This document shows, piece by piece, positions 50,901-56,435 of a DNA stretch of 64,000 nucleotides. The position numbers and the translations under genes were made by a program. Source of the DNA: a virus; the IMG/VR virus record IMGVR_UViG_3300027762_000294, positions 1 through 64,000 of that record; one strand, written 5' to 3'. Within the stretch, counting starts at the first letter, position 1. Each line of letters opens with the position of its first letter. The notes under the pieces were generated by a model. That model was not told the origin of the DNA. It ran no database searches and saw nothing but the letters and a program-made list of their open reading frames with translations.

Positions 50901-53144
50901 ATAAAACTGTTGATTTGCCTCCCTATTATGGTTTAACGCTTGATTATAAGAATTAGTTTGAGTTATAACAGCTGCTATAATTGAAGGAAGCCGCTCTGCA
51001 AATACAGTCCCTAACTTAACATCAAATACCATCAACATTGAAGCAAATAATGAAGTTGCCCCTAACTTTGCTAAATTAAAAGCTTTTATTACGGGCATAA
51101 ACCCGGCTAACCATGTAGATATAATAGCAACATCAAATGTTGATTTAAATTCCCCAAATTCAATTCCCAACAGTAAGAAATCAGTTATTAATGAGGATAA
51201 TATAACACGTAGCAATATGAAATTTGTAAATATTTCATTCAGTGCCACTACTTCTTGTTTTGAATTACGCATAAAAACGATAGGGGTTGCGTTAATCTTT
51301 TTGGCATTCTCTAAGATGTTGCCTTGAGCTAGTATCACTTTCAAAAAAGGACCTACATAATTGTCTTCACTAAGATAGTTATTAAGTCTCATTAAGGTAA
51401 AAAACATTTTGATCTTTGACAAAACAACCATCATCAAAGCTGCTAACTTTGACATTTGCACACCCATCAACACTAAGAGTGAAACAGATGTTTTTTGGGA
51501 ATGTATGATTTGGAGCCAGATTGTAACAATCGCAACTTTTTCATAAAATAGAAACATCGTTGACGACAAATCTAAGACACTCAAATGTAACAAATTTAAT
51601 TGATGAAACAAATAAACTATGTTGTTATACATAGCATTGTTTAATACCAAAATTTTTGCAGTTGCACCCGGTATTGTGTAATAGAATAACACCAATTTAC
51701 CGATAGTTGTTAAAGTGTTACCTACCCCAATTCCCAACTTTCTAAAATAGGTTTCAATACCGTCAGTTCGTCTGTAAAGTAAGTCCACCTTTTGCAATGC
51801 TGTAACATACGCTTGTAAATGGGTATTCATAGTTGAGGCATTAATAACCCAATTATCGATTAACGTCATAGTCAGAAATCTGTTAATTCCAGTTTTGAAA
51901 ATCTCTAAAGAATTATTCAATGACTCCAAACTTGATTTAACCCTATTTAAAGTTCTAGCCATCAAAAACGTAGCATATATTGTATAGGTTCCTATGTTTT
52001 TCAACAACGTAACTATCATCAACCCTACTTGTCTAGCATCATTAGTAACCCCTCTCAAAATGATGGAAATAATCCCATATTGGTGTTTAATAGGGTTTAT
52101 AAATCCTGCAAAAAAAATCTTTGCGTCATTTTGAAGTCTGAGCATTGTTTTTTCACTAGCCGACAGATTAACCCCGATGGGATTTTCTTCAAAATAATTT
52201 TCAATTACATCATTCAAGGCTTTGAGAGTATTCACATCAATCGGCATAACTCTTGGTAATAATCTGATTCCATAATCTTTAATATTAGTTTTGAATTGTT
52301 GGTATTCATCCCGCTTTGTACTTTTAGATTCCCGACTCCGTATATAGTCTACCTTATCCTCTAATTCATCCCAGTCAATAGGGTTAAAAAAACTTTTCTT
52401 AGTTGTCGATCGGTACTCTTCAATTAATTCCTTCAACCCTCCTTGGTAGTCATTAACAGATTTACCCGCCTTAAGCATATGATCCGTGAGACCCTCTACT
52501 TCATTATTGATTTTCTTTAAATCCGCGGATTGTTCTCTCAAATTAGTTAAATACGCCGTGATTAAGTCAGCATCAAAACCCAACGTATATGCCTTCATGA
52601 AATGTTCTTTGTTACGAACGTTTTCATCTTTTAAAATTAACATCAATAGTCTAAATTCTTTGATGTGCTCAGATGCAACGTTTATACTCCTCACTATGGA
52701 GTCATCTAAGTATGATGAGTTTTTTACGGTTTCTCTAATAGAATACCCAAAAGTCTTACTAAATGTACTCAACTCTTTAATATATTCCCCTATATCCCCA
52801 ACACTATCCTCAACTCTTAAATCGGTTGTTAACTCTTTGATGATGTCCGCATACGACATGCCTGTTTTGGACTTAATCTGGTCTACTAAATCTACAATAA
52901 CACTACGTTCTTTTTGGTATATTTTCGCAAGTTTGTCAATTTCTTTGTGTATATCAAAAAATCCCAAAGCCTCTACCGAGGGTGACATCAATTGGGTTAA
53001 AGATTTTTTAGCATTTTTCAACGCTGTTAAATCAAAATCAAATTTTATTTTAAACTCATTATCAAAGATAGACGACAAAGACTTGCCGATTTTATCAAGC
53101 CCTCGCTCCTCAAAATTAAGCCTTACACTTTCGGTTATTAACAT
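29910..53144 (-). CDS. Giant tape-measure protein with embedded lytic domains (7,744 aa)
   Basis: The tape measure sets tail length and passes DNA and enzymes into the cell. Known scaling (about 0.15 nm per residue) would give a tail of roughly 1.1-1.2 micrometres, beyond the Thermus phages P23-45/P74-26 (tape about 5,000 residues). Residues about 350-2300 hold dozens of hydrophobic helices; much of the rest is coiled coil. An SLT-type transglycosylase domain lies at about 4460-4600 (E4486 in ASLESSFN, then GVYQMG). An NlpC/P60-like peptidase follows at about 4700-4840 (C4715 in DCSGW, H4812 in DHIVMV). The C-terminus (AEIHKGEIIVDPKSSEVL) is typical of tape measures. AAGGAGG precedes the ATG. 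It is last in its transcript, after the chaperone and lysis genes. Confidence 0.95.
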   Translation of the reverse strand: MLITESVRLNFEERGLDKIGKSLSSIFDNEFKIKFDFDLTALKNAKKSLTQLMSPSVEALGFFDIHKEIDKLAKIYQKERSVIVDLVDQIKSKTGMSYADIIKELTTDLRVEDSVGDIGEYIKELSTFSKTFGYSIRETVKNSSYLDDSIVRSINVASEHIKEFRLLMLILKDENVRNKEHFMKAYTLGFDADLITAYLTNLREQSADLKKINNEVEGLTDHMLKAGKSVNDYQGGLKELIEEYRSTTKKSFFNPIDWDELEDKVDYIRSRESKSTKRDEYQQFKTNIKDYGIRLLPRVMPIDVNTLKALNDVIENYFEENPIGVNLSASEKTMLRLQNDAKIFFAGFINPIKHQYGIISIILRGVTNDARQVGLMIVTLLKNIGTYTIYATFLMARTLNRVKSSLESLNNSLEIFKTGINRFLTMTLIDNWVINASTMNTHLQAYVTALQKVDLLYRRTDGIETYFRKLGIGVGNTLTTIGKLVLFYYTIPGATAKILVLNNAMYNNIVYLFHQLNLLHLSVLDLSSTMFLFYEKVAIVTIWLQIIHSQKTSVSLLVLMGVQMSKLAALMMVVLSKIKMFFTLMRLNNYLSEDNYVGPFLKVILAQGNILENAKKINATPIVFMRNSKQEVVALNEIFTNFILLRVILSSLITDFLLLGIEFGEFKSTFDVAIISTWLAGFMPVIKAFNLAKLGATSLFASMLMVFDVKLGTVFAERLPSIIAAVITQTNSYNQALNHNREANQQFYDNLTMMIFKIKLSGQHIVAVITKIQGSFTALSKIALPLHTILSYGAMIATVIQLLNLTTVLSLFVEIEMFYKFVVDLVLSYTKLVTDGINVLFSEFKKLHTVQGAITYDPNVTVPVESLKKLTLYTLLFNNLSKATKQTAFILSTVDLSIKSLHGVYSTNLKDPPITVDKWFPEEDLKSLTLQLKFLGVVFSNTRALLRGGLYTTLMLKEDKEGLKADVESVSTNFQKLAIDVLNALGGPVSLIKSIEALDTKGLSLFVIKVSDELAASLTRLFIISSSFSSTGISMFFVSSILDYGDALEGLPAKMALLGVAMLHFGGYVRGASLLVGGLVTNISYLSSMGEDVYTLEALGSVIMNMFRELNTVLSTGSNSLIATTALLKTLFTLSGKALSAPAMLLGQTVGAIYRINQGISGLTTGLRDFQIWFYEGFTNFRAYILIVAGIFIKMTTVTPPAITLLGRFVSFLKPVLTFANMYKTLLVGLFVLKDLGKLEFIDNNAFTSLMLYIAALMKFGFGLKSLIVPVLTYVALWMNDLYQKADSFEDFYTNLLPAEVVEIFHKRLSDVSNIIVFLLDSLAAIVAKVSTYIGPLISFFNSIFNVIEGIASFVDNNFTLSITILIAALAMLGQALLKTHKGAIGLKTALSSSIPSVSIKTLGMEAYYKDITSKINAANKSGNTLLAKTLEDNRREMGQKILASFSAANIEKVNKSFETQRSILMPSTGSYRDIIGGQAKAGEFLKGPDNSKLAALTKDLLNYKGDMTKIQSLIGSIHPHVGLDRQGKPIWQYPEKDVNKIANSLKEFYKIPQNVYDKVMADNPKNVDKIMKGLSKEFGRDIKLLTDPKIIRDAFKTLTGESLTSVRDTAGKFNANFYRDYKAELLQKSLDIKLQTSVLTATKDVSDPKTNEGKASIAAQQAKLASMLEERKILEENSKVQERYNSTIGNSVKTTGVFSGAVAQVGAVVKGFGQSVVTATSGILGMVKSQMVSIAIMGAVMYMMGPIVEILKALASTIMNAVIPSMTLALIVLSAFISPVLAVVNVIILLNNSWSQSLTYIGFLTAALALLKIGMLSTMLPLLALVSAIGLLVTAVLSFEKSLPIAVLMLFFATISFQTYSLIRQGKSLAQVFLIIRNAIHLNFLKSIVLITQHSKSLMGVISQLTAVLKVLGLIMSMTFSTVGLKFTPLISALTYIVQIMGSVKSSFVSLGALNPFAKWTLGIAAVMTGWLSLESTMNKAHASELGFVSAAPGNSVVDMGLRNYQQFKDKKNSAQIIEEVNKYVSYNLQETVTVDLENLDVTMLERVGQLFDTISNKIKSLNIGFLDIVSVITVVGMAFFKVSNPLGIIAALFSVMSPLIVNFAKQVDNLSLVIMGLSLLTIAQSGYLSVMFGKYKMIFLIVGAITGIFLKDTPNVLMLLAALTAAVILLHKTMVGFQKGNKLFTMLTTLPTLVLAVASAFYSFIKVIEDMSFDQLTESLGKYGEALKNLILEYSGYNAVMSYFEEPIPQTVTLIADDTILKKEMLKKRYEILVEPQLVKTVDVSVEPPVKSRNQFEDIYQLNNKMKASKQEEVQGIKRVEYTEQYTKLTDQLTKLEDFIKAGYLNTKASIDTTRQIRSLKDERDLVTKQAKGVGLDLNPKIAYEVNNNLIKGFVKSLDISNDEFYTLMFEKFKSADHLLNTQLKRMKSPMSGEGLDLKQEDVNKNLSMLRTKAVLQFKDFFLEEISKSNDDAKEFINLATEFKKEKAVESNLKAEVNNYISKLDPNLVSKILGKESEFKQVRDSMTQTQNQLNTRYAKTGASVGVAIDFDIDIDKLKTEEPKRYQALLGVLKQEAIKVGNLSMTSLLDEYDRISAATLGKLETVIQKDHAKLDLNNLSTSVRITDNFLRKTKLLDITNATSELQKHNTKVNTKDSGNFFTRLFSKDEGYVAGKLANEGMKVKYAIQPDIDIKAFNEALKDGDFSADTLLGDTKKKVEDILKSINSDVSLAIKKAGSQLTASEVNQIETDVTLTYMIKTGLRFDDKVYKDLNDAADAITKQENLINFEIDAILKKTASMGRKTQSQTAKLTELQSRKTVEEVVGFLGIEDGMKKLESATEFSLGVMGDIQSKIASSFSSAKDLIKIDPTASLKIAKMGVDNVAKMTMMLDDEILNLKEVIEYKGVQYSIEEQMELKQLETKRALLASQQVIGSTLIKDSEKELEKLAEVVKSNPITKFLNNWVGKRETGGVHAEMLGKIKSVKEFFKLEITSLSENLVLRPTFKVDPSSLTNIKDVYKVYEKTQQIGIEHIQSKVMEGLTEQEKFLAEKMKDMVVRTEKEGEELRNSLIKAFSLGSMMTLKNKTKNMSRERVESDNDKLNIANQLTNKDIFSDEERESLKYDLSSAMMIESAADAYKTYISNESNINDLIFKRLKFSREEVDLIKQKIESQGKLKELYELTNKFKHSEYDYIGDESVKASFLYKDTIGDSGLSTDEAAGLENTIIQNKLTTLRNAIKSEVFDKMSELDKLKLMLTNFGKDANEIQEIVSSYQADLREAYQTKLKNFDIFEGVGNELTGLVKSGVVDVESYERTKELEHSNVLYKTMTSSLTGLIKFEANSLNLSKEKTEELIQTAKLREDELSFLKSVVDLENKQSTTTSLGRTVSQEYLKPLLNSPKLSVDDNARNVIYQEMLNEETDKLTAVQLGREGALLELVAGRLNLSKEEIRAIQTKKEETEQLIMLSEAENSYAKELKFNLAEVGSSLTKILTLKGGSVGMIAELNDVGFDKAELEARLSTKAGELNYQLDLVKATKEEREAILQNYKARTKDVDLLKQKAAFQEELVKPIDTVGTNLNQGFKAGLISQGELGALAVSREEEKGAGILRDMALNRELLTASQQQALDVAEKKTKILEKEKTRLEEINELSSKRIELTEYLNNQTISLAKNETNFIDQFISERGNLKNSLEDMKQNLSGKSRDGEKTSSQLFGPNVDLSKLNEAQKQSAEILTRQYNTLTQITAQYEKRKSLLTELKDTEKFESKKWDDQLRWQSEEYKKMKDHLKATNKRMTKEEDIFELSDRVFSYKIEVDGDVDKITQTIDLIRELKNVGKNDEDIGNVFEQLKSRMGRLNTEIFKPEAPRVYGDEVKNVVKGLKDLKAGVNEVDTLNIFKTVKDITDDRPERKSATVKDVRNKMKEYTDEFEKLDENKKKHAPSISEDLNKLNELTKSWAEFNTELDNSLGSRIESFRSWIDSVTEAVSSFFSTLLDTGNFDDAVKVIHDFTKKQFNAFLLEGLMKQLKPVIYDVSGGQEITNEIETNRVNFQNYLTTLNEKSTEFINAQLLTLKGVSDQGSEKILTSFTKEREQIASAGNAALKAGNKGLEDSFINPLKDQQAAMLETLKNQTAHMKSVLENNISKLGNIETGQVKMDIDFNKIFDTKEFTSLLKPKDIETLKVNTGVVNQIIQKVAGDNKTLVEEANKFLSENGTMKTMTDNLPKASKELQDVLKSNLLDPIEKTKTELTNVAKGSDALTKEVNDIMSAYPDLTSISKALETSSEGAKKVIEERLKNVAIFEGNPLNTKTLEKVKFNITEIEKRFKEFGNGQEDVIAEATKLLQANPDVTSIKNAFGAATGGVKDLIDKAIMEPLKNTEKYLAPLEEMKPADIVDPLDEMIKTLEEIERNKPKTFDIQNAVINVANSSSSYSGSSSESSDSEFTPQGGPVAGITGKVVYKSGIDPEVIKAIEKVSLAYGINPIEFARKASLESSFNKKARSGGGKGSYYGVYQMGKPAWEEVGMRDFAGGRYDPYKSAEAAMKYYFKNQKTVGTKTMSEARNLGIKEGQMAWGMHNQGPGGFKNIVNLLMGRTGKVPKEYLIKNIPAAYLKQNKLGYGSDLRALSDAWLKSWGGKWEKLPVPIEFKKYEAGLKESVGAIQTAAPVVVTNTKTALLDNLSGEVDKAMSAKVGYFINAGKNAISNYSKPESMEKLLEVKKIDCSGWVSLLAQKSFETINSQAGKTVFGPEDFKAVKDSAHGIIQNIADATGNVKISDVGQHASLTNTLKEGDIIGIDNGDRAYSRGRARAGSNIDKDIDHIVMVIKDAVTNKLMVTESSSSKKGVIKTDLEDWMKAQEKNKLFVVNPMVKAVNDPTIDAFKNVDLTPFKEQMKGIGEAGEQQASLMNDQLKLIEDQKKKSDEVLYKVGQDQGKALESVLEAHSEANANFLESTLTHSELSKQAQDAEIAASLQRGEDVKRAWQNFALGALSSITQSGASNTQKFGGIAVAGLSTAAATMLPPGIKEIAGPAIQILGNALLGKLGAKYEKEASWTEKTISDEGVTARTVNRMSKKGLGGTKTKEEYEELSGAQMRELNKSFEALKKSIEEFGSSLIGGYSEANEKLKGHTFTISSMYDRGSEQDAWNNKMEELSKATALSYYFNNLTVAGENMTNGMVDTYNVIAQQLNDGTLGIKNRMSVWDGALSKMPRGEALVQKFSSALGGLTEVNVDSVIAAMKTAGYSDIGQETAEIIVKQLETSRAIITESLTSGEYDIMDAGLKKIIDKTITDSLTLIDDEMMTAEDMQEKLKGLVDLGKFYQKIGLTMGDINPDDIDTGQNLTDFLELVGKSGDVNYTRSNKVVADIFEDAGEELPKSIGDVSRFFETITDGRENLINAGTELKQYFESMNMLKEINQSTNFNRDFETGDLDNFGTEKLNKFIDVFKTTDNIKPFQDLSDLFSSLGQSLPLTKAGFIDVFNSLDETGQNSLINAADHVEQFYANLSELGVKDNLTSSSILTQYENLAEAFTGQDFSIDSLSDWNQLSLEFKELSSLTPGLTNALSEYGTTSQKLTANMQSSLSNLDWGAMLTNWEESGPEAITQQMNQAIFNAGVEQISTIIQDNFISPLMSSNIDMMMGGQVAGTALTTGGLAAANSLASIVDQVKGVISITQQVLNDPEVQKQMLEFATTVSSIKDDLRPVATSVGIDARTRKQLDEAQAASNQSDMAEADTQRAEEAREAAEDARQQQAEADQQAREDAATRAKEEADRLKSDHEAFINAFKEITNAGVNQQRKFWEQLRPTIDLSAGLTPLVNTWSSNFKKLQEAARKEEGNNTTIQGRDLSPLQKEAEVIKARRVRLESQNASINETIEKARATGGMTQVTKTPYGTEHIEQIKEFSISDYNSQFAMIDENNKKIKELNLHQSVVLAGFGEFWNEFSVAMPEAVDMSTFEDWLKANKNVVAKVDEIEQVDVSVSLEEFNTQLGDFIKQMKEIDASLEKARVDIGDSKTGVLKGSQWTESKSLTELESFLANDALNLTNLMYEGIIPYEDVSSFISDASNKIMGVNQEWLAYNKSKVMDVSPLITFMRDKTLDNYAVLGTFKDSLQEVDKLLSDSVTEEVPYKELFEFTTNKTIDNFEAFMLASKNNMELLTNNPLADIFAEVKEPVVLPVDLLNKWSNAKTYETFSELLKVYNNDVASLTEVLKNTDLSKVSIQPKKEEIDPLKNLTSSQFLNLDALATLKDFYNSDIERFNAAVDDKNAWIKDTQKVIDDSKLGTPKFSLTLGLPQLQSMLTDWSLVEWEQFKIDSNYSGELSELVGVVKETYTQLNSVFENRDVKKLESDMETYYYQIKDNLSFDNITDYIESSSFVDKGKLSDLLGGKLLEDFKEPIELSLLKIQDELRKTEPPVIDDALKELGLNWEATADNLNILLAKGLDPTTVINVVKDYNSELEDLQNKLDNLKKPKPIEVSNLLFDFDYTSLERLNTITLEQIKYVSDTYGISLENITTELENAKSSLEEVASTQIASFQDLIDLRKSMKDHGKISLDETWDMRGGFTVLKDALSLSELGLIDLANSLEKTPVEVYDFIQDKAKVALERQKQFDDFLTTSIEKLKGDKPPEVETYFRNEGITSVDKMRNRLESLKGTDVIEKFGNANLDDLSSATDTYLTWLLDTTKSLDEAVKEFKGDDAFNTYTLLDKDALLAKATEFRNNLPTQSEIDKLTEAFSFNVEFENWKKDMLSTGDDNLVIQSVRDFGDLSIERIHHLAETLNLTIEEVQTEISRTKDRFNEIKSAVTDSFAGFINDEVKFDTTDPKLIGIGFKNTFLSWINGALPSNEEFQEWQQILEVKKGHVEWLKSLKTSEELIDPSKLKDIKFLEYSDIVNLSEKYNVSLDTVKSSIESTKSWFEEMNGLVTDALIKPQTPDITMYKSYTSKNNFDLNGIINSMSKDGLDSTQIKLGVEELLKPWVELAEENTTLISTIESYTAPKKIDLSERVGEIERLTQEINDLRSSITNVTKEEVKPSYLENPIRFLENIKLDLEKLKAKIDELTSSYENTRGVIEGHLKTLNNTPDSNPFKAIEDKAQSLMDAYTDLVNKNKEVMDSINNAINELDPVLSPVDNLKKIRDDNLADFQKGLEKEKETLQNASDSKIAILEQEMENIRSILDSFAGKTKDLTRQIMELRNQQPSKDTAYQALKSSIQNISDSNIIEENYSEYYNILQKEHEEKLAMIDEELSAKQQALDDYKQMLEDIAAKAKETIHNMTMSEDAALSFGEREAYIKSEIQTARANKDYSKEIDFIQEYNGLMREGYASGDKYIEAFHSNIARLRELENVQASADNVTKLSGDVTLAEAKKMEANEAYAAQLISLRELINGTAHMGVKMDEVKLEVQTEKDALVAALAALDESLKVEEARLNEILKTELITLRDQTRENQERQESVLKLETDRELNLLLGESKKVYDLELLKLQAQIDNTNILLLNQGYFESLITTAKETTQSINLLPDNFGRVVENAILRETPADLSQLTQLREMTTLLKVIADKSPIINVNATIPTEAVTKVASIQQTSIAAVTKVASIQQTSTAVAPKVTPVQPAVMSSQVQIPKSIQTDVAALKNELDRAQRYGKTLFGGSVEAREKNNVYIAELEKRLKAMGSYEVGTSYVAENQVAEIHKGEIIVDPKSSEVLRKYGIKVEPMKVNQPGDNLNLNKVENLLERQLDVQIKTLVATNKIGAPKASERLPPREVKSIRR

Positions 53145-53185
53145 AAAATTAGCCTCCTTCTTAATCCAAGAAAAGAAAAAAAATA

Positions 53186-53665
53186 TTATACATAGTTTTT
53201 AGCATCAACCGACAATTCTAGTTTGTTGATGTTGTCTCCTGTCACTGTCAATTTACGAGACTTTATGACACCGTAGAGATAAGGGGATACAAATATTCGC
53301 TTTCCTACATTCAATTCAGGGACGTTCATGATAACAACATCCACATCCAAAATAATCACGGTCATCTCATTTTTCCAGGCTAGAATTCGGTAATCATACA
53401 TTGTCGATTCAGACCAGTCCTGGTGTAAATTGAAATCAGGTTCGTAATATCCCACATAAGGCAACTCAAGCATGTATTCTACTGAAAACATCGGACCCGT
53501 GCTCTCTAAATCATAACCCCCTAATTGAGACTCATTAACATTCAAAAATTTAGCAGTCTTGCTCTTTTCCATAGGAAACATTGAAAATGGAAAAAAGAAC
53601 AATGGGACCGTATAATTACCGGGTCTTGGTTTATCTGCTATCGCATAAATTTTACCGTTTATCAT
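53186..53665 (-). CDS. Unknown tail-module protein (159 aa)
   Basis: Not recognised. The C-terminal half is beta-rich (EMTVIILDVDVVIMNVPEL, RKLTVTGDNINKLELSVDA) and could belong to a tail-tip or distal-tail protein, which usually lies beside the tape measure. No motif proves it. The start overlaps the preceding gene's stop by four bases (ATGA). The 41 bases to the tape-measure start hold that gene's AAGGAGG and a lone TTTTCTTGGATT motif. Confidence 0.75.
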   Translation of the reverse strand: MINGKIYAIADKPRPGNYTVPLFFFPFSMFPMEKSKTAKFLNVNESQLGGYDLESTGPMFSVEYMLELPYVGYYEPDFNLHQDWSESTMYDYRILAWKNEMTVIILDVDVVIMNVPELNVGKRIFVSPYLYGVIKSRKLTVTGDNINKLELSVDAKNYV

Positions 53666-56193
53666 ATTAAATACCTAACCATTTTGTAAGTCATATCTCT
53701 TGTGAATGGGTTCATTGAATAACCCGTAACATCATAATATTCCCCACCCGCCCCCTCAACATGCCAAGTCAACTCATAAGGTTCGTATAACGGGTTTATC
53801 ATTTTACAGGTATAATGTTTAGCTGGAGCATAATAACTAAAAGCTGTACTACTTGCACTACCACCGTGTGTAATTTCATTAGCCGGGGTTGTTACTGTTG
53901 AAATATCCCTCGGTGTGAGAGTTACCGTGGCAGTATCCGCGCGTTCTTTTTCCATAACCAACGTATTTATAGATGAATACTTAGCGTCGGTATTTATTGT
54001 ATATCTGACATATCGTTTTGTGAGTGTCCAATGTGATTGAGTTCCTACAGGTATACTTGTTGCTAATGTTGAGGGTGAAGTATTTGCATAATAACTGACT
54101 GCTAAAATGCTTTTATACCCCTCGTTTAAATGTACTAGCTTGATGTAAGGCGCGTCAGTTATACCTGTGGGACGCGTAACTTTTCTGCATGTATAAAAAT
54201 GTATACCATAGAACGAACTTATAGGAACCCTGTAGACTGCCGAAACCAACCCATGAAGGTAAAGTTGAGAAACTTTAGCCAAAGCTAACATTTTATGTCG
54301 GGTTGAGTTTATAATCTCTAACACGTTGGTTGTTTCTCTATATATGTTGTTACGGAGATAATGGCTGTCTTCGTTAACGATAAACGCGGTATCCATTTCT
54401 GTAATTCGCTTTATGAAATCCCAATCTTTAGAGGGATGATTTTTAAGTAAGTAGGCTTTAAGTGCAATAAAATTGTCGATTTTGGTAGGAATTTCATATC
54501 GATACACACTATTATAAGTCGCCGAATTTGAAGAAGCCCCCTCAACAGAACACAATAAATAATTTATGTAAAGAGAAGATAACCCTGATAAAAAGGTTGT
54601 TAACCCGGTGCCACTCCCACTCGTAAAGCTATAAATTTTATTGACCCCTAATGTAAGGTCCCAATAATACGCCTCTCCGGCGGTAACCCACCCTGCTAAA
54701 ATTTCCATCCTCCCTGATAAAACAGCGGTTGCTGTCGTGTAGTTATTCTCTCCTTTAGCCCAATTCAAGGGACTAACCAGTAAATACTCCCTACTATTAA
54801 ACCCCGCACCAGCAGGACTTCTAAGAGCTTGTAATTCAGGGGTTACTTTTATAACTCTTCCACCGGGTTTAAGAAAATTGTCTGATGAATTTCCCGGAAT
54901 ATACGCTGTTTCATAACCAGAACAAGCGGTATACGAAACCGTTCCAGCGGGTTTACTATAAAGACTTATTTGATAAGCGTTTATCTTCAGCCAACCGGTA
55001 GACGCAGAGGAAAGCTTAATGCCATTATCATATACACATAAAGCCTTATCGTGGTTCGTAGAACCTGGTATACATCCATACCAACTAATGGTACCTTCTG
55101 GAAAATCAAAAGAATAAACATATCGCCCCCCCGTTATTCCCACATATTTTGCCTCATGAACCTGGTGCCCTGATAAATAAGCTAACTCTGGAAAGTTTTG
55201 ATTATAAACTTCTAAAGAAGGCAACAACTCTAGAGTGTACTCGGCATTTTCAGTGCCTAAATCATCACTGGACAACCCCTGTATTAAATAAAACCGTTCA
55301 TAATTCATCATATAATGACTGGGATACTCACACCTTCTGAAACCCTCATTTACAGGATAATAATGAAACTGATTTTTTTGCACAAAGTCAAAAGGAAACC
55401 TATTATTAGATTGCCATAACGAATTCGATAAATTTACATAACTTCTGTAGTTGTTTGAGTCTCCAATAATACCTAACGGTAAAGGATTATACCAATAGTT
55501 ATATGTAGTTACGGTTCCGCCATCATAAGGATTACCATAATCCACAAATTTAAAGCCCAACCCAAAGTTTTCCTTTGATAACTCAAAATTGGGGATTTTA
55601 GACTCGAAAGTAATCGAAAATCCTGAATATGTCACTGCCCGAGTTTCAGGATCCATGTAATTATAACTTTCCTCCCCATTTACACTCAATAACACCCCTA
55701 AAGTGTAGGGAACGTTTATCGAATTTACAGTGGTGTTTTTAGCTCTATAGCTAGCATCTGTTGCAATTCTGAAATTGACAAACGTTGAGGTGTGTACCAA
55801 AGTATCAATGTCATACGTGCGGGGAATACTAGGGGTGCCTCTAATAATCAAGTCCACAAAACAAGGGCATCTGACATTGTCAGTAGTTGTGTCATAACAA
55901 TTTAAACGGGGAGATATAAACCCCTCGTTTCCCAGCCGCTTTTGAAAAAAGATTGTGGTCTCAATCAACCCGTTGAAATTGTCATTATGAAGCGAGCCTG
56001 CTTTAAACCCCCGAAAAAAATATTTAACTCCTGTTGTTGGATGAGTCCATTCCCTATATTGAATTGACACTCGAAAACCCATCCATAGATCTTGTAATTG
56101 CCAATATGTAAGTAAACAGGTAACATCTAACCTCTGCTCCCCACAACGTGGATTCTCACCTAAATCACTCACCTCTTCTTTCAAAATAATCAT
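53662..56193 (-). CDS. Large tail protein, unknown type (843 aa)
   Basis: Not recognised. It is a beta-rich protein with many aromatic, Asn, Gly and Tyr residues and no coiled coil or membrane segment, the usual look of tail-tip, baseplate-hub or adhesion proteins. An early Cys pair (CYDTTTDNVRCPC at about 99-111) may bind metal or form a disulfide. It is coupled to the holin-like gene upstream and to the 159-residue gene downstream by ATGA overlaps. A role as tail-tip hub or receptor-binding protein is inference from context. Confidence 0.75.
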   Translation of the reverse strand: MIILKEEVSDLGENPRCGEQRLDVTCLLTYWQLQDLWMGFRVSIQYREWTHPTTGVKYFFRGFKAGSLHNDNFNGLIETTIFFQKRLGNEGFISPRLNCYDTTTDNVRCPCFVDLIIRGTPSIPRTYDIDTLVHTSTFVNFRIATDASYRAKNTTVNSINVPYTLGVLLSVNGEESYNYMDPETRAVTYSGFSITFESKIPNFELSKENFGLGFKFVDYGNPYDGGTVTTYNYWYNPLPLGIIGDSNNYRSYVNLSNSLWQSNNRFPFDFVQKNQFHYYPVNEGFRRCEYPSHYMMNYERFYLIQGLSSDDLGTENAEYTLELLPSLEVYNQNFPELAYLSGHQVHEAKYVGITGGRYVYSFDFPEGTISWYGCIPGSTNHDKALCVYDNGIKLSSASTGWLKINAYQISLYSKPAGTVSYTACSGYETAYIPGNSSDNFLKPGGRVIKVTPELQALRSPAGAGFNSREYLLVSPLNWAKGENNYTTATAVLSGRMEILAGWVTAGEAYYWDLTLGVNKIYSFTSGSGTGLTTFLSGLSSLYINYLLCSVEGASSNSATYNSVYRYEIPTKIDNFIALKAYLLKNHPSKDWDFIKRITEMDTAFIVNEDSHYLRNNIYRETTNVLEIINSTRHKMLALAKVSQLYLHGLVSAVYRVPISSFYGIHFYTCRKVTRPTGITDAPYIKLVHLNEGYKSILAVSYYANTSPSTLATSIPVGTQSHWTLTKRYVRYTINTDAKYSSINTLVMEKERADTATVTLTPRDISTVTTPANEITHGGSASSTAFSYYAPAKHYTCKMINPLYEPYELTWHVEGAGGEYYDVTGYSMNPFTRDMTYKMVRYLI

Positions 56194-56435
56194 GGTTTTG
56201 CAATCTCCCCTATGACAGATTCCGGATGAAGTTTATCCACTAAAATATTCCCCCCTTTATCTCCTAACAAAAAAACAACAACTAATACTAAACCATACCT
56301 TTTGAATGTAGTTAACTCCTCTTTTAAACTCCTGATTTCATAAGTCATTCCCTCGAGTTTACTTCTAATGTCCCTATGATCCTGAAGAAGACTATCCACT
56401 GTATCTGACAATTCTTTAACTGTTAAGTTTCCCAT
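56190..56435 (-). CDS. XhlA-like holin or membrane anchor (81 aa)
   Basis: Residues 5-45 form an acidic/basic coiled coil (ELSDTVDSLLQDHRDIRSKL). One membrane helix follows at about 46-58 (RYGLVLVVVFLLG), then a short polar tail. This is the layout of XhlA-type haemolysin/holin proteins, which assist endolysin release. It overlaps the endolysin gene by 13 bases and the 843-residue gene by four, so it forms a lysis pair with the endolysin. The three-helix protein at 18226 is a competing holin candidate. Confidence 0.78.
   Translation of the reverse strand: MGNLTVKELSDTVDSLLQDHRDIRSKLEGMTYEIRSLKEELTTFKRYGLVLVVVFLLGDKGGNILVDKLHPESVIGEIAKP

Noticed and set aside
31636-52259. Many rightward frames of 60-150 codons opposite the tape-measure gene
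   Set aside because: They are antisense shadows of a long coding frame, with serine- and phenylalanine-rich translations and no ribosome sites.
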